NCBI RefSeq assembly: GCF_001006005.1
Contig: NZ_CP011254.1
Location: 1-64,000, forward strand
Direction of reading: 5' to 3'
DNA: 64,000 nucleotides
From: Serratia fonticola
Lineage (GTDB): Bacteria; Pseudomonadota; Gammaproteobacteria; Enterobacterales; Enterobacteriaceae
Each line of letters begins with the position of its first letter. Position 1 is the stretch's first letter. Positions 18,631-30,069 of the stretch are shown piece after piece. The notes beneath the pieces are model-generated. The model searched no databases. It was not told the origin of the DNA and saw nothing but the letters and a program-made list of their open reading frames with translations. The translations under genes were made by a program, and so were the position numbers.

Positions 18631-19538
18631 TTTTTGGCTCCCGAATAATGAAATTTGCTCTTAATTTCGAATACGTTTTCTGCACAAACGTCGATACAAC
18701 GTCCGCAGGCAATACAGGCATCACTGGCAACCCGTGGTGTACCTTTTTTTACTAATAACGGCTCACGCAGGATCTGCGGTTCTGGGCAAACATGAAAACA
18801 ATCCATGCAGCGAGTACAGTTGTCACGCTTCTCCGCGCTGATCTGCACCACACCCTGGCTACCAATGACGCCATACAGCGCTCCCATTGGGCAAAGATGG
18901 CCACACCAGCCGTGTTCGACCACCAGCAGGTCGAACAGGAACAGCGCCACAATCAGCCAGATGCCAGCACCAAATGCGGCACCCAGCCCTTTCAGCCAAG
19001 CTAATGCCCCTTCCCCGCTGCTGCCGTGGATCAGCCCGCGCCCCATCAGGGCAACCGGATTAATCCATTCCCAGATCAGCGTGCCACTCACGGCACTACC
19101 AACCAGCACGACAAGCAAGATGCCGTAGCGCAGGGAACGAGGCAGGCTGGCAGATTGACGCAAACCTAACTTGCGCCGCAGCCAGGCAGCCAGATCGGTC
19201 ACCGGGTTGACCGGGCAAACCCAGCCGCAAAACACCCGATTACCGATCAGGCCGTAGATCAGCACCACTACCGCGCCTACCCACACCAGCCAGGCTGGCC
19301 AATGCCCAGCCAACAGGCTTTGCAGCATCATCAACGGATCCGTTAATGGAACCGTCTCCGCCAATAGGCTGGCGCTGTAGTTGCCACGCAGGATCCAGAT
19401 GCCCCACAGCGGCCCGGAGAGAAACATCAACAAGATCAACAGTTGGCTGCAACGGCGTAGGATCAGGAAGCGGTTGCTGCGCAACCAGCCATGGCGCAGA
19501 CGGGCATCACGCCCGGCTTCAGCAACTGGATTAGCCAT
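18627..19538 (-). CDS. napH: quinol dehydrogenase membrane component NapH
   Basis: The protein has about 303 residues, four or so membrane helices, two cytoplasmic CXXXCP motifs (for example CGWVCPVNP and CGHLCPMGA) and two 4Fe-4S ferredoxin motifs near the C-terminus (CTRCMDCFHVCP and CIACGRCIDVC). With NapG it forms an alternative quinol oxidising branch feeding NapAB. Two ATGs stand side by side; the second (19538) has the better spacing from GGAGG and overlaps the napG stop codon by one base. Confidence 0.95.
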   Translation of the reverse strand: MANPVAEAGRDARLRHGWLRSNRFLILRRCSQLLILLMFLSGPLWGIWILRGNYSASLLAETVPLTDPLMMLQSLLAGHWPAWLVWVGAVVVLIYGLIGNRVFCGWVCPVNPVTDLAAWLRRKLGLRQSASLPRSLRYGILLVVLVGSAVSGTLIWEWINPVALMGRGLIHGSSGEGALAWLKGLGAAFGAGIWLIVALFLFDLLVVEHGWCGHLCPMGALYGVIGSQGVVQISAEKRDNCTRCMDCFHVCPEPQILREPLLVKKGTPRVASDACIACGRCIDVCAENVFEIKSKFHYSGAKK

Positions 19539-20290
19539 CATTCACCTCCCTTTACGCCGCGTGCCGGCAATGTGAGGCCTTCCGGCACCAGTGAATGCCC
19601 TGCACGCTGCTTTTCCTGCCAGCCCCAGCGATAGTGTTCACCCAATTGGCCACGCGCCAGTTCCATCGGTAACACCTTGATCGCCGCCTGCTCAAGCACA
19701 CAAGCCTGCTCACACTTGCCACAACCGGTACAATCCTGGCTGTGAACCGTCGGCAGAAACATGGCGTGCTTGCCGGTACGCTCGTTGTGTTGCAGATCCA
19801 AGGTGATGGCCTTGTCGATCTGCGGGCAAACGCGGTAACACACATCGCAACGCAGCCCCTGCCAGTTCAGACAGTTTTCATGATCCAGCAACACTGCCAA
19901 CCCCATCCGCGCCTGATCGATATCCGTCAGGTTCGGATCCAGCGCACCGCTCGGGCAGGCCACCACACACGGGATGTCTTCACACATCTCGCAAGGGATA
20001 TCCCGCGCCACAAAGTATGGCGTTCCCGCGGCTCTCGGCGACAACAGCGTCGCCAGTTTCAGCGTCTGATACGGGCAGGCTTGCACACACTGACCACAGC
20101 GAATACAAGCGCTATCAAACGCCGCCTCGGCCAGTGCTCCCGGCGGCCGCAGGGCCAGGCCATCACGTGCCTGAGACTGCTTCTGTTGCAGCCCCAGCAG
20201 TACGCCTATCCCTGCCAACCCGGCCACGCTGCGAGCCGCATCCCGTAGGAAGCGACGCCGGGCCGGTGTTTTATCTCGTTGCTGGCTCAT
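19538..20290 (-). CDS. napG: periplasmic ferredoxin-type protein NapG
   Basis: The 250-residue protein begins with a twin-arginine signal ([20 protein letters not shown]) and contains four 4Fe-4S cysteine clusters, such as [12 protein letters not shown] and [11 protein letters not shown]. It is exported folded by Tat and works with membrane NapH in electron transfer from quinol to NapAB. It sits 10 bp after napA. Confidence 0.95.
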   Translation of the reverse strand: MSQQRDKTPARRRFLRDAARSVAGLAGIGVLLGLQQKQSQARDGLALRPPGALAEAAFDSACIRCGQCVQACPYQTLKLATLLSPRAAGTPYFVARDIPCEMCEDIPCVVACPSGALDPNLTDIDQARMGLAVLLDHENCLNWQGLRCDVCYRVCPQIDKAITLDLQHNERTGKHAMFLPTVHSQDCTGCGKCEQACVLEQAAIKVLPMELARGQLGEHYRWGWQEKQRAGHSLVPEGLTLPARGVKGGE

Positions 20291-20300
20291 TCCGTTGGCC

Positions 20301-22787
20301 TTATACCTTCTCCAGTTTTACCGCACACTTCTTGTAGTCGGTCTCTTTCGACAGCGGATCGGTGGCATCCAGCGTCAAGTTATTGACCAACTGCGCGGCA
20401 TCAAAGAATGGCATATACACCAGACCTTTCGGCGGACGGTTACGGCCACGGGTTTCGACGATGCTCACGACTTCACCACGGCGTGACAGTACCTTCACCT
20501 TGTCGCCACGGCGTAGATTGCGGCTCTTGGCGTCCAGCGGATGGATAAACAGCACCGCCTCAGGGAAGGCTCTGTGCAGCTCTGGCACCCGGCGCGTCAT
20601 CGAACCAGTGTGCCAATGTTCCAGCACGCGGCCAGTGGACAACCACAGATCGTATTCCTGATCCGGGCTTTCCGCCGCAGGTTCGAACGGCAGTGCGAAG
20701 ATCACCGCTTTGCCGTCTGGCTTGCCATAGAAGCGCACGCTTTCACCGGCCTTCACATAAGGATCGGTCCCTTCGCGGTAGCGCCACAGGGTTTCTTTGC
20801 CATCCACCACTGGCCAGCGTAAGCCGCGCGCCTTATGGTACATATCAAAGGCGGCCAGATCGTGACCATGGCCACGGCCAAACCCGGCATACTCTTCAAA
20901 CAGCCCTTTCTGGATGTAGAAACCGAACTCGCGCGACTCGTCGTTTAACTGGTCGGCCGGGATCTCTTCCAGCTTGTACTTGTTCACTTCACCATTGACG
21001 AACAGCACGTCGTACAGGGTTTTGCCACGGTATTCCGGCTTCTGGTTTACCAGCTCCGCAGGCCAGACTTCTTCCACCTTGAAGCGTTTGGCAAATTCCA
21101 CCAACTGCCACAGGTCAGACTTGGCCTCGCCCGGTGCTTTCACCTGCTGATGCCAGAACTGAGTACGGCGCTCAGCGTTGCCGTATGCCCCTTCTTTTTC
21201 TACCCACATCGCCGTAGGCAGGATCAGGTCGGCGGCCAATGCGCTCACCGTTGGGTACGGATCGGAAACCACGATAAAGTTGCGCGGATCGCGCCAGCCT
21301 GGCATGCGTTCTTCATTAATATTTGGCCCGGCCTGCATGTTGTTGTTACACATCACCCAGTAGGCATTCAGCTTGCCGTCTTTCAACGCACGGTCTTGCG
21401 CAACCGCATGCAGCCCGACTTTTTCCGGGATGGTACCCGCTGGCAGTTGCCATTTCTGTTCGGCAATCTGGCGGTGTTTCTCGTTGGTCACCACCATGTC
21501 TGCTGGCAGGCGGTGGGAGAACGTCCCCACTTCACGCGCGGTACCGCAGGCGGAAGGTTGGCCAGTCAGTGAGAATGGCCCGCAGCCTGGCTTAGAGATC
21601 TTACCGGTCAGCAAGTGCAGGTTGTAGCAGAGGTTATTGGCCCAGACGCCACGGGTATGCTGGTTGAAGCCCATCGTCCAGTAAGACACGACCTTCACAT
21701 TCGGGTCGGCATACAGTTTTGCCAGCGCTTCCAGTTGGTCTTTTGGCACGCCGCTCATTTCGGCGGTCTTTTCCAGCGTGTATTCCGCCACAAAGGCCTT
21801 GTAATCTTCGAAGCTCATCGGCTCAGAAGCATCGCTGCCTGGGTTCTTCGCCGCTTTCTCCAACGGGTGGGTTGGGCGCAGACCGTAACCGATATCGGTC
21901 ACCCCTTTGCGGATATTGACGTGCTGCTTGAGGAAATCCTGGTCAACCGCGTTGTTCTGAATAATGTAGTTGGCGATGTAGTTCATGATCGCCAGATCGG
22001 TCTGCGGGGTGAACACCATGCCGTTATCCGCCAGCTCGAAGCTGCGGTGTTCAAAGGTGGAAAGTACCGAGACGTTGACCTTATCGTTGCCCAGGCGGCG
22101 GTTGGTAATGCGCGACCACAGGATCGGGTGCATTTCCGCCATATTGGAGCCCCACAGCACGAAGGCGTCGGCCTGCTCGATATCATCGTAGCAGCCCATC
22201 GGTTCATCCATGCCAAAGGTGCGCATAAAGCCGACCACGGCAGAAGCCATGCAGTGGCGCGCGTTTGGATCGAGGTTGTTGGAACGCAGACCCGCTTTGA
22301 ACAGTTTGGAGGCCGCATAGCCTTCCCATACCGTCCACTGGCCGGAGCCGAACATGCCTACTGCCTCAGGCCCTTTTTCTTTCAGTGCCCCTTTGAATTT
22401 TTCTTCCATGACGTCGAAGGCTTTTTCCCAAGTGATGGGAGTAAACTCACCTTCTTTGTCATACTGCCCGTTCTTCATGCGCAGCATTGGCTGTGTCAGT
22501 CGATCCTTGCCGTACATGATCTTGGGCAGGAAGTAGCCTTTGATACAGTTCAGGCCCCGGTTAACCGGAGCATCCGGATCGCCCTGCGAAGCCACAATGC
22601 GGCCATTTTGGGTACCGACCAGAACGCCACACCCGGTGCCGCAGAAACGGCAAGGTGCTTTGTCCCATTTGATTTCGTCACCGCTGCCAACCACGGCTTG
22701 GGCGACCGTTGGGATCGTCAGCCCGGCTGCAGTGGCTGCAGCCACTGCGGCGTTCGCTTTCATGAAGTCTCGACGACTGAGTTTCAT
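20301..22787 (-). CDS. napA: periplasmic nitrate reductase, molybdenum catalytic subunit
   Basis: The 828-residue enzyme reduces nitrate to nitrite in the periplasm. It has a Tat signal ([19 protein letters not shown]), an N-terminal 4Fe-4S motif ([10 protein letters not shown]...CIKGYF), and the molybdenum-ligand cysteine in [10 protein letters not shown]. The MGD-binding regions continue to the C-terminus ([25 protein letters not shown] motif). The length equals E. coli NapA. The start overlaps the napD stop in ATGA, so the chaperone and its client are translationally coupled. Confidence 0.98.
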   Translation of the reverse strand: MKLSRRDFMKANAAVAAATAAGLTIPTVAQAVVGSGDEIKWDKAPCRFCGTGCGVLVGTQNGRIVASQGDPDAPVNRGLNCIKGYFLPKIMYGKDRLTQPMLRMKNGQYDKEGEFTPITWEKAFDVMEEKFKGALKEKGPEAVGMFGSGQWTVWEGYAASKLFKAGLRSNNLDPNARHCMASAVVGFMRTFGMDEPMGCYDDIEQADAFVLWGSNMAEMHPILWSRITNRRLGNDKVNVSVLSTFEHRSFELADNGMVFTPQTDLAIMNYIANYIIQNNAVDQDFLKQHVNIRKGVTDIGYGLRPTHPLEKAAKNPGSDASEPMSFEDYKAFVAEYTLEKTAEMSGVPKDQLEALAKLYADPNVKVVSYWTMGFNQHTRGVWANNLCYNLHLLTGKISKPGCGPFSLTGQPSACGTAREVGTFSHRLPADMVVTNEKHRQIAEQKWQLPAGTIPEKVGLHAVAQDRALKDGKLNAYWVMCNNNMQAGPNINEERMPGWRDPRNFIVVSDPYPTVSALAADLILPTAMWVEKEGAYGNAERRTQFWHQQVKAPGEAKSDLWQLVEFAKRFKVEEVWPAELVNQKPEYRGKTLYDVLFVNGEVNKYKLEEIPADQLNDESREFGFYIQKGLFEEYAGFGRGHGHDLAAFDMYHKARGLRWPVVDGKETLWRYREGTDPYVKAGESVRFYGKPDGKAVIFALPFEPAAESPDQEYDLWLSTGRVLEHWHTGSMTRRVPELHRAFPEAVLFIHPLDAKSRNLRRGDKVKVLSRRGEVVSIVETRGRNRPPKGLVYMPFFDAAQLVNNLTLDATDPLSKETDYKKCAVKLEKV

Positions 22788-23056
22788 GGCATTACCTCAC
22801 CTTGCTCATCCTGCTGGTGATAGACCAGCGACACTGCCAACACGCCTTCCAGATTGCGTACCGACTCAATTTTTTCCAGCAACGCATCGGAGCGCGCTGC
22901 TTGCATAACGACTACCAATTTGCCCTGCTGTTGATCCTGCGCCGGAATTTCCGTATCAGGGATTGCCAGCAGCGCCGAGATCAGCGCCGGGAATTTGTCA
23001 GGCCTGGCCTGCACCATCAACCCGCTTACGTGCCATTCACTGCTCATTATTTTCAC
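22784..23056 (-). CDS. napD: NapA signal-peptide chaperone NapD
   Basis: The 90-residue ferredoxin-fold protein begins [16 protein letters not shown], the NapD family signature. It binds the NapA twin-arginine signal and holds back export until cofactor loading. It overlaps napF by 20 bp and napA by 4 bp. Confidence 0.95.
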   Translation of the reverse strand: MKIMSSEWHVSGLMVQARPDKFPALISALLAIPDTEIPAQDQQQGKLVVVMQAARSDALLEKIESVRNLEGVLAVSLVYHQQDEQGEVMP

Positions 23057-23534
23057 TCCGGGTTATTGCAATCGCCGAGGTCGGGCAGCCGGCAACGCAG
23101 GCACCACAACCATTGCACGCCGCCGCCTCTAGCGCCGGTTGGGCTATGCCGCCTAACCGTGGCCGAAAACGGATTGCCTGCGTTTCACAACTGTCCTGAC
23201 AACTGCGACATTCTACCCCCTGCATCGCCAGGCAAACGGCCGAAAACGACGCCACTTGTTGCCAGGGTTGATGCTGTGGTGGGTAAAACAGTGGGGCTTC
23301 GCAGGCATCTGCGCATTGTCGGCAAAAGGTACATTCCGCGCGTTGGAAATCGATTTCGGGATATCCGCCACTGCCGCTGATCAATACACCGGTTTCACAG
23401 GCGTTAACGCAGGCCTGGCACCGGGTACAACCCGCAAGGAAGAGAGGGGCTTCACGCGACCACGGGGGACGGATCGCATCAGTTTGATGACGCCATTGTC
23501 CGCTGAGCAATCTGCGTCGCGACAATTCGGCCAT
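23037..23534 (-). CDS. napF: ferredoxin-type protein NapF
   Basis: The 165-residue cytoplasmic iron-sulfur protein contains three ferredoxin-type cysteine clusters (CTRCQACVNAC, CTFCRQCADAC, CNGCGACVAGCP) plus a CRSCQDSC group. NapF interacts with NapA before export and is thought to help its iron-sulfur maturation. It is the first gene of the operon and lies downstream of the FNR and NarP sites. Confidence 0.95.
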   Translation of the reverse strand: MAELSRRRLLSGQWRHQTDAIRPPWSREAPLFLAGCTRCQACVNACETGVLISGSGGYPEIDFQRAECTFCRQCADACEAPLFYPPQHQPWQQVASFSAVCLAMQGVECRSCQDSCETQAIRFRPRLGGIAQPALEAAACNGCGACVAGCPTSAIAITRSENNEQ

Positions 23535-23664
23535 TCGGGTTATCCTTCAAAGTTGGCAACACGCGCGCGTGTAAAAAATTATTATAGTGTGACTTTATTA
23601 TTGTTTGTCTCGCACCTCGGGTAAGAGGCAAGGATAAAATAGGCTTATCGGAGGGAGTAGATAA

Positions 23665-23680
23665 TCACCCTTTAGGGGTA
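23665..23680 (-). promoter_or_regulatory. NarP/NarL 7-2-7 binding site of the nap promoter
   Basis: On the minus strand TACCCCT-AA-AGGGTGA is a near-perfect inverted heptamer pair with 2-bp spacing, the arrangement recognised by NarP. A possible -10 (TATTTT) about 30 bp downstream puts the site near -40, as at E. coli napF. Confidence 0.75.
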
Positions 23681-23694
23681 AAAGTGGGTATTAC

Positions 23695-23708
23695 TTGCGC
23701 CAGATCAA
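23695..23708 (-). promoter_or_regulatory. candidate FNR site of the nap promoter
   Basis: TTGCGCCAGATCAA matches TTGAT-N4-ATCAA at 8 of 10 positions and lies 29 bp upstream (centre to centre) of the NarP site in the direction of napF. The rest of the 362-bp nap-narQ gap shows no other clear element. Confidence 0.6.
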
Positions 23709-23896
23709 TCACTGATAGCCGATATAGGGCATTTTGCCAACAGTAGGTCACTCAATCGCTATTTACTTGATTATATAGCGAAGATTTGTTTTGGCTATGG
23801 ATTGGTCTTTCGCTAAAAATCGCCATGCTTTTTGCCAGCAAAAGTTATAATTTGACGGCGCATAACACTCCGGCCAATAACCAGAAGGACGCTTAA

Positions 23897-25579
23897 TTGC
23901 TCGTAAAACGCTCAGTGACCGGCAGCCTGGCGAAGGCGCTGATAGCCATCGTGATCCTTTCCGTGCTGTCCACCGGACTGGCGCTGACCACCGTGGCCGG
24001 CAGCCTGCAAGATGCCGAAGCGATCAATATCGCGGGATCGTTGCGCATGCAGAGTTACCGGTTGGCGTATGAGCTCACTAACGGTTCCGCTGAAGTGCAG
24101 CAGCACCTGGTGCAGTATCAACAGTCGCTAACGGCTCCGGCCCTGCTTAAACTCGATCGATTTTATGTGCCTGACGATGTGCGGCAAAAATACCTGACGC
24201 TGCGCCAGGCCTGGCTGGTGCTGGAAAAACAGATCCTGGCCGGGAACCCGGAAAACTATCAGGCCAACGTGGCCAGCTATGTCAATCAGATCGACCATTT
24301 TGTCCTGGCTTTGCAGCGCTATTCCGAACAAAAGCTGACCATCGTAGCGACGATCAGCGTGATGGGCTACATCGCCATCATTGCCCTGGTGCTGTTCTGC
24401 ATCCGCTTTATGCGCCGCCAAGTGGTCACCCCGCTCAAGCGCCTGGTGGACGCCAGCCTGCGTATGCAACAACGCGATTTTAATCATCCGCCGCTCGACG
24501 TTTCATTGCCAAACGAACTGGGCGTTCTGTCGCAAACCTTCACCACCATGTCTGGCGAATTGGCGAAGCTCTACCAATCACTGGAACAGAAGGTGCAGGA
24601 AAAAACCGAGCGACTACAGCAGGCCAACCGCACGCTGGAGGTGCTTTACAGCTGCTCCCAGGCGCTGAGCGTTGGGCAGTTGGATCAGCGGGCGTTTGAG
24701 AAGGTCTTGCATATCATCAAGCTGAGCGAACAATTACATTGTATCCGGCTCAATGTGGAAGACAGCCTCAGCCAATGGCAGGTCAGCAGTGGTGAACCGG
24801 TGGCGGAACTGGCCTGGCATTCGCAGGTGATTATGCAAGACAACAAACCTTTGGGTAGCCTGAGCTGGCAACATGAGCAACAACCGCCCCACCCACACCT
24901 GATGCAAAGCGTGACCAATATGCTCAGCCGCGGGGTTTACTTTAACCGCGCACAAAAGCAGCATATGCAGTTCCTACTGATGGAGGAACGCGCCACCATC
25001 GCCCGCGAGCTACATGATTCGTTAGCCCAGGCACTCACCTTCCTGCGCATCCAGCTCACCTTGCTCAAACGTACCCTGACAGGCCATTCCTCGCAGGCAG
25101 ATGAGATCATTGATGATTTTGATCGGGCGCTGGCGGATGCCTACCGCCAATTGCGCGAACTGCTGGCCACCTTCCGGTTGAGTATTCAGGATGCCGATCT
25201 GAATGCCGCGTTGCAGCAGGTATTGGAACCATTAAAACTGCTGACCAGCGCGCGGATTCAGTTACACTGTCGGTTAGCCTCACAGGCGTTGAATGCCCAA
25301 CAACAGGTTCATGCGCTACAGATCGTGCGTGAAGCCGTGCTTAATGCCATCAAACACGCTGATGCGCAGGAAATTGTGATCCATTGCGAAGTCTCCCCCA
25401 GCGGTGACAACGAGATCACCATTTGTGACGACGGCTGCGGCATCGACAGCCTGGATGAACCGGAAGGCCATTACGGGCTAACCATTATGAGCGAACGCGC
25501 ATCGCGTCTGAACGGTACGTTACATATCAGGCGTGGCAATGCCGGGGGCACGGAGGTCTGTCTTAGCTTCCCGCCATAA
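23897..25579 (+). CDS. narQ: nitrate/nitrite sensor histidine kinase NarQ
   Basis: The 560-residue sensor has two membrane helices (about 14-36 and 147-169) around a periplasmic domain whose P-box (DAEAINIAGSLRMQSYRL, from residue 39) binds nitrate and nitrite. HAMP, a GAF-like region, the phospho-acceptor His373 in ARELHDSLAQ and an ATPase domain ending GHYGLTIMSERA follow. The start is TTG with AAGGAC upstream and aligns with the E. coli NarQ N-terminus (MIVKR). It is followed by narP 128 bp later, unlike E. coli where the genes are apart. Confidence 0.95.
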   Translation: MLVKRSVTGSLAKALIAIVILSVLSTGLALTTVAGSLQDAEAINIAGSLRMQSYRLAYELTNGSAEVQQHLVQYQQSLTAPALLKLDRFYVPDDVRQKYLTLRQAWLVLEKQILAGNPENYQANVASYVNQIDHFVLALQRYSEQKLTIVATISVMGYIAIIALVLFCIRFMRRQVVTPLKRLVDASLRMQQRDFNHPPLDVSLPNELGVLSQTFTTMSGELAKLYQSLEQKVQEKTERLQQANRTLEVLYSCSQALSVGQLDQRAFEKVLHIIKLSEQLHCIRLNVEDSLSQWQVSSGEPVAELAWHSQVIMQDNKPLGSLSWQHEQQPPHPHLMQSVTNMLSRGVYFNRAQKQHMQFLLMEERATIARELHDSLAQALTFLRIQLTLLKRTLTGHSSQADEIIDDFDRALADAYRQLRELLATFRLSIQDADLNAALQQVLEPLKLLTSARIQLHCRLASQALNAQQQVHALQIVREAVLNAIKHADAQEIVIHCEVSPSGDNEITICDDGCGIDSLDEPEGHYGLTIMSERASRLNGTLHIRRGNAGGTEVCLSFPP

Positions 25580-25707
25580 GGGCTAACAGCATTGCACGGC
25601 GGCCATTCGAGCCGATCGACAATGCTAATTACTACTATATTTTAAGAGTCAGCTTTACTGCCGGCAGTACGCAGTGGCTTTACTCGCTACAGGGAGCACG
25701 TTTTATT

Positions 25708-26337
25708 GTGATGAAAAATTACCGAGTAATGATCGTGGACGATCACCCGTTGATGCGCCGTGGCATCAAACAGTTACTGGGGCTAGATCCTACTTTCACC
25801 GTGGTGGCAGAAGCCAGCGGCGGTGCTGAGGCGATCGCCCTGGCTGCACAGTTCACGCCAGACGTGATCCTGCTCGATCTGAACATGAAGGGACTTTCAG
25901 GGCTGGATACGCTGAAAGCACTGCGCGATGAAGGGGTGGATGCACGCATCATCGTACTGACCGTTTCCGACTCCCGCAGCGACGTCTATGCGCTGATCGA
26001 TGCTGGTGCCGATGGCTACCTGCTGAAAGACAGCGAGCCAGAACAGTTGCTGGAGCATATTCGCCAGGCCGCCGAGGGCCAGAACGTGATTAGCGATGCG
26101 GTTGCGGACTACCTTTCGTCACGCAGCGAACAACACGATCCCTTTGCCGCTCTGACCGAGCGTGAACTGGATGTCTTGCAGGAAGTGGCACGCGGTATGT
26201 CAAACAAGCAGGTCGCGGCGCAGTTGCATATTTCTGAAGAGACGGTGAAAGTGCACATCCGCAATATGCTGCGCAAGCTCAACGTGCGTTCGCGCGTGGC
26301 GGCAACCGTGATGTATCTGGAAGCGAAAAGCCAGTAA
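25708..26337 (+). CDS. narP: nitrate/nitrite response regulator NarP
   Basis: The 209-residue regulator has a receiver domain with Asp57 in VILLDLNMKG and a NarL/LuxR-type helix-turn-helix (LTERELDVLQ...NKQVAAQLHISEETVKVH). It should activate the nap operon through the 7-2-7 site at 23665. A GTG at 25708 and an ATG at 25711 are both possible; the AGGGAG spacing (11 bp) favours the GTG. Pairing with the narQ gene upstream gives a complete local nitrate circuit. Confidence 0.94.
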   Translation: MMKNYRVMIVDDHPLMRRGIKQLLGLDPTFTVVAEASGGAEAIALAAQFTPDVILLDLNMKGLSGLDTLKALRDEGVDARIIVLTVSDSRSDVYALIDAGADGYLLKDSEPEQLLEHIRQAAEGQNVISDAVADYLSSRSEQHDPFAALTERELDVLQEVARGMSNKQVAAQLHISEETVKVHIRNMLRKLNVRSRVAATVMYLEAKSQ

Positions 26338-26340
26338 TGC

Positions 26341-26360
26341 TTCCCCGGCACGCCGGGGAA
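26341..26360. terminator. hairpin between convergent narP and the winged-helix gene
   Basis: A perfect palindrome TTCCCCGG-CACG-CCGGGGAA lies 3 bp after narP and 3 bp after the stop of the converging gene. The following T run is short (CTTTC), so efficiency is uncertain. Confidence 0.6.
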
Positions 26361-26363
26361 CTT

Positions 26364-26642
26364 TCAACCAATGGCCGCCAGCAGCATCTCATGATGCTGA
26401 TTAATCCAGCTTTGACTTAGCGGGCCCCAGTTTGCCAACTGGTAATAGCCATCGTTATTACGCTTCCCCTGCTGCACAAACTGCAACTCCAGGCCCAGGC
26501 CTGGCAAAGCTTTGAGTACATCCTGCAACGTACGGCGCGGCCAACCGGTCAGTTCCATCAGGCGCGGAACGTTAGGGCGTTCATTGCTGCTGATCAGCCA
26601 ACACAGATAAAGACGACGAGCAAATACCGGGTTAATTTCCAT
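26364..26642 (-). CDS. small winged helix-turn-helix protein
   Basis: The 92-residue protein has a predicted winged-helix fold. An N-terminal helix (NPVFARRLYLCWLISSNE) leads into VPRLMELTGWPRRTLQDVLKAL, which reads as a recognition-helix region, and then a short wing (GYYQLANWGPLS). It probably binds DNA, but no target or ligand can be named. AGGAG precedes the ATG. It is transcribed toward narP and away from acrD. The 287-bp gap to acrD shows no clear element. Confidence 0.75.
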   Translation of the reverse strand: MEINPVFARRLYLCWLISSNERPNVPRLMELTGWPRRTLQDVLKALPGLGLELQFVQQGKRNNDGYYQLANWGPLSQSWINQHHEMLLAAIG

Positions 26643-26929
26643 GCTTAACTCCTGCTGAGGAAAACGTCCTGATTATTTCACCGTAACGCCATAAAATCGC
26701 CATAATGACGCGTTTCGTGGTGATGCAATGTGTAACTGTTGATTTCTACTACTGTTATTTACATTATCTCCTTTTTTTCTCCACGCTTTATCTGCGCTTG
26801 ACGAGTAAAGTGCAGTAGCACCTTTGGGTACAATCAAATCCTGCAACTGCCCGGCCACCAGTCAGCGCCAGGCGTAAGCATAACTGATGCAGTCAAAAAT
26901 AGAATAAGTCACAACGAGGTTCATGCCGC

Positions 26930-29900
26930 ATGGCCAATTTTTTTATTGATCGCCCGATTTTTGCCTGGGTTCTGGCAATTATTCTTTGCCTGACGGGGAC
27001 GTTGGCGATTTTTTCTCTGCCTGTCGAACAATATCCGAACCTCGCTCCGCCAAACGTGCGTATCAGCGCCTCCTATCCTGGGGCATCGGCACAGACGCTG
27101 GAAAATACCGTTACCCAGATTATCGAACAGAACATGACCGGCCTCGACAACATGATGTATATGTCGTCCCAGAGCACCAATACAGGCCAGGCCTCGGTTA
27201 CGCTGACCTTTGATGCCGGCACCGATCCCAACGAGGCAATGCAACAAGTACAAAACAAGCTGCAGGCCGCCATCAAGCGGTTGCCACAGGCGGTACAGCA
27301 ACAAGGCGTAACGGTGTCAAAATCGGGCGATACCACGCTGATGATGGTGGCCTTTGTCTCCAACGATGGCAGCATGGATAAGCAGGACATCGCGGACTAC
27401 ATCGTCTCCAACCTGCAAGACCCCCTCAGCCGTATTAACGGCGTAGGCAGCATGGACGTTTACGGTTCACAATACGCCATGCGTATCTGGCTGGATCCGA
27501 ACAAGCTCACCAGCTACCAGCTCACCACTCAGGATGTAGTCAACGCCATCAGTTCACAGAACACTCAGGTGGCGGTGGGCCAGCTAGGCGGCTCCCCTTC
27601 CGTGGATCAGCAGGCGCTAAACGCCACCATCAATGCTCAATCCCAGCTGCAAACACCGGAGCAGTTCCGTCAGATCACGCTGCGCGTCAATCGGGACGGC
27701 TCGCTGGTCACCCTGGGTGACGTTGCCACGGTGGAATTGGGCGGGGAAAACTATAACTACCTCAGCCGTTACAACGGCCTGCAGGCCGCCGGGATGAACA
27801 TCAAGCTGGCCTCCGGTGCCAACGAATTGCAAACCGACCAGTTGGTGAAAGCCAAGATCGCCGAGCTTTCACAATATTTCCCGCACGGGCTAGAAGCCAA
27901 GATTGCCTATGAGACGACGCCGTTCGTGCAGGCTTCGATCCATGACGTGGTAAAAACCCTGCTGGAAGCTATTTTGCTGGTGTTTTTAGTCATGTACCTG
28001 TTCTTGCAGAACTTTCGCGCCACGTTAATCCCCACTATCGCCGTTCCGGTGGTGCTGTTGGGCACCTTTGCCATCCTTTCGGCCTTCGGCTACAGCATTA
28101 ACACCCTGACGATGTTTGCCATGGTGCTGGCGATCGGCCTACTGGTGGACGACGCCATCGTGGTGGTGGAAAACGTGGAGCGCGTGATGAGCGAGGAAGG
28201 TCTCTCACCCAGGGACGCCACCCGTAAATCCATGGGGCAGATCCAGGGTGCGCTGGTGGGGATTGCCATGGTGCTTTCAGCGGTATTTATTCCCATGGCC
28301 TTCTTCGGCGGCACCACCGGGGCCATTTATCGCCAGTTCTCGATCACTATCGTTTCCGCAATGGTGCTTTCGGTGCTGGTCGCCATGATCCTCACCCCGG
28401 CCCTGTGCGCCACTATTCTCCAGCCGATCGCCAAAGGCCATCATCACGGCAAGCGCGGTTTCTTCGGCTGGTTTAACCGCATGTTTAACCGCAACACCGA
28501 ACGCTATGAACGTGGGGTAGCGCGCGTATTGCATCACAGTGTCCGCTACATGGTGATCTACCTGTTGTTGTTGGCCGGTATGGCAGTACTGTTTATCAAA
28601 CTGCCAACCTCGTTCCTGCCGCAAGAAGACCGTGGTGTATTCACCGTGCAGGTGCAGTTGCCTGCAGGCTCCACACTGCAGCAAACCACCAAGGTGGTGG
28701 AAAAGGTCGAGCACTACTTCCTGACCGAAGAGAAAGCCGACGTGCTGTCGGTGTTCTCCACCATCGGTGCCGGGCCAGGCGGCAACGGCCAGAACGTCGC
28801 GCGGCTGTTCTTGCGCCTGAAGGACTGGGATCTGCGCAGTTCGGGTGCCAATAGTTCGTTTGATATCATCGAGCGTGCCACCAAGGCCTTTAGCAATATC
28901 AACGAAGCGCGCGTGATCGCCAGCAGCCCGCCAGCGATCACCGGGCTGGGGAATTCTTCGGGCTTCGATATGCAGTTGGAAGACCACGCCGGGCTGGGGC
29001 ATGACAAACTGATGGAGGCTCGCAATCAATTACTGCAGCTGGCTGGGCAAAACCCTCAGCTATCGCGTGTGCGCCATAATGGCCTTGATGACAGCCCGCA
29101 ATTGCAGATCGATATCGACCAACGCAAGGCACAGGCGTTGGGCGTGTCGATCGACGATATCAACAGCACCTTGTCAACCGCCTGGGGCTCCACCTACGTC
29201 AACGACTTTTTAGACCGTGGGCGAGTGAAGAAAGTGTACGTCCAGGCCGGAGCGCCCTTCCGCATGCTGCCAGAGGACATCAACAAGTGGTATGTGCGTA
29301 ACAACAGCGGCGGGATGGTGCCCTTCTCCGCCTTTGCTACCTCCCATTGGGAATATGGTTCACCGCGTCTGGAACGCTACAACGGTAACTCCACGGTAGA
29401 AATCGTGGGCGAGGCTGCCCCGGGCGTCAGTACCGGTACCGCGATGGATGAAATGGAAAAACTCGTCAGCCAGCTACCGACCGGTTTCGGCCTGGAATGG
29501 ACCGCAATGTCCTACCAGGAACGCCTGTCCGGTTCCCAGGCACCGGCGCTGTATGCCATCTCGCTGTTGGTGGTATTCCTGTGTCTGGCCGCCCTGTATG
29601 AAAGCTGGTCGATCCCGTTTTCGGTCATGTTGGTGGTGCCGCTGGGGGTGATCGGTGCCGTCACGGCCACCTGGCTGCGCGGGCTAGAAAACGATGTGTA
29701 CTTCCAGGTGGGGCTATTGACGATTATCGGGCTCTCGGCCAAGAACGCCATCCTGATCGTGGAATTTGCCAACGAGCTGAACAATAAAGGCCAGGATTTG
29801 CTGGAGGCAACGCTGGAAGCCTCGCGCCTGCGTTTGCGCCCTATCCTGATGACCTCACTGGCGTTTATCTTCGGCGTTCTGCCAATGGCCATCAGTTCCG

Positions 29901-30058
29901 GTGCGGGTTCTGGCAGCCAGCATGCGGTAGGTACCGGGGTGATGGGCGGTATGATTTCCGCCACCGTTCTGGCGATTTTCTTTGTGCCGCTGTTCTTCGT
30001 ATTGGTACGCCGCCGCTTCCCTGGTAAAGCGCAGCCTCACCATCACGATAGCCAATAG
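26930..30058 (+). CDS. acrD: RND multidrug efflux pump inner-membrane subunit AcrD
   Basis: The 1042-residue RND transporter has the standard layout of twelve helices and two large periplasmic loops. The N-terminus [17 protein letters not shown], the paired proton-relay aspartates in [16 protein letters not shown] and the C-terminal [14 protein letters not shown] are intact. AcrD uses AcrA and TolC to expel aminoglycosides and other amphiphilic compounds. AcrD is chosen over AcrB because it lacks an adjacent acrA and follows narQ as in E. coli. No membrane-fusion gene lies nearby. Confidence 0.94.
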   Translation: MANFFIDRPIFAWVLAIILCLTGTLAIFSLPVEQYPNLAPPNVRISASYPGASAQTLENTVTQIIEQNMTGLDNMMYMSSQSTNTGQASVTLTFDAGTDPNEAMQQVQNKLQAAIKRLPQAVQQQGVTVSKSGDTTLMMVAFVSNDGSMDKQDIADYIVSNLQDPLSRINGVGSMDVYGSQYAMRIWLDPNKLTSYQLTTQDVVNAISSQNTQVAVGQLGGSPSVDQQALNATINAQSQLQTPEQFRQITLRVNRDGSLVTLGDVATVELGGENYNYLSRYNGLQAAGMNIKLASGANELQTDQLVKAKIAELSQYFPHGLEAKIAYETTPFVQASIHDVVKTLLEAILLVFLVMYLFLQNFRATLIPTIAVPVVLLGTFAILSAFGYSINTLTMFAMVLAIGLLVDDAIVVVENVERVMSEEGLSPRDATRKSMGQIQGALVGIAMVLSAVFIPMAFFGGTTGAIYRQFSITIVSAMVLSVLVAMILTPALCATILQPIAKGHHHGKRGFFGWFNRMFNRNTERYERGVARVLHHSVRYMVIYLLLLAGMAVLFIKLPTSFLPQEDRGVFTVQVQLPAGSTLQQTTKVVEKVEHYFLTEEKADVLSVFSTIGAGPGGNGQNVARLFLRLKDWDLRSSGANSSFDIIERATKAFSNINEARVIASSPPAITGLGNSSGFDMQLEDHAGLGHDKLMEARNQLLQLAGQNPQLSRVRHNGLDDSPQLQIDIDQRKAQALGVSIDDINSTLSTAWGSTYVNDFLDRGRVKKVYVQAGAPFRMLPEDINKWYVRNNSGGMVPFSAFATSHWEYGSPRLERYNGNSTVEIVGEAAPGVSTGTAMDEMEKLVSQLPTGFGLEWTAMSYQERLSGSQAPALYAISLLVVFLCLAALYESWSIPFSVMLVVPLGVIGAVTATWLRGLENDVYFQVGLLTIIGLSAKNAILIVEFANELNNKGQDLLEATLEASRLRLRPILMTSLAFIFGVLPMAISSGAGSGSQHAVGTGVMGGMISATVLAIFFVPLFFVLVRRRFPGKAQPHHHDSQ

Positions 30059-30069
30059 CAGACGTAAAA

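Noticed and set aside
21615..22820. A 401-codon plus-strand frame opposite napA
   Set aside because: It is a shadow of the well conserved napA gene in GC-rich sequence; no family resemblance or ribosome site.
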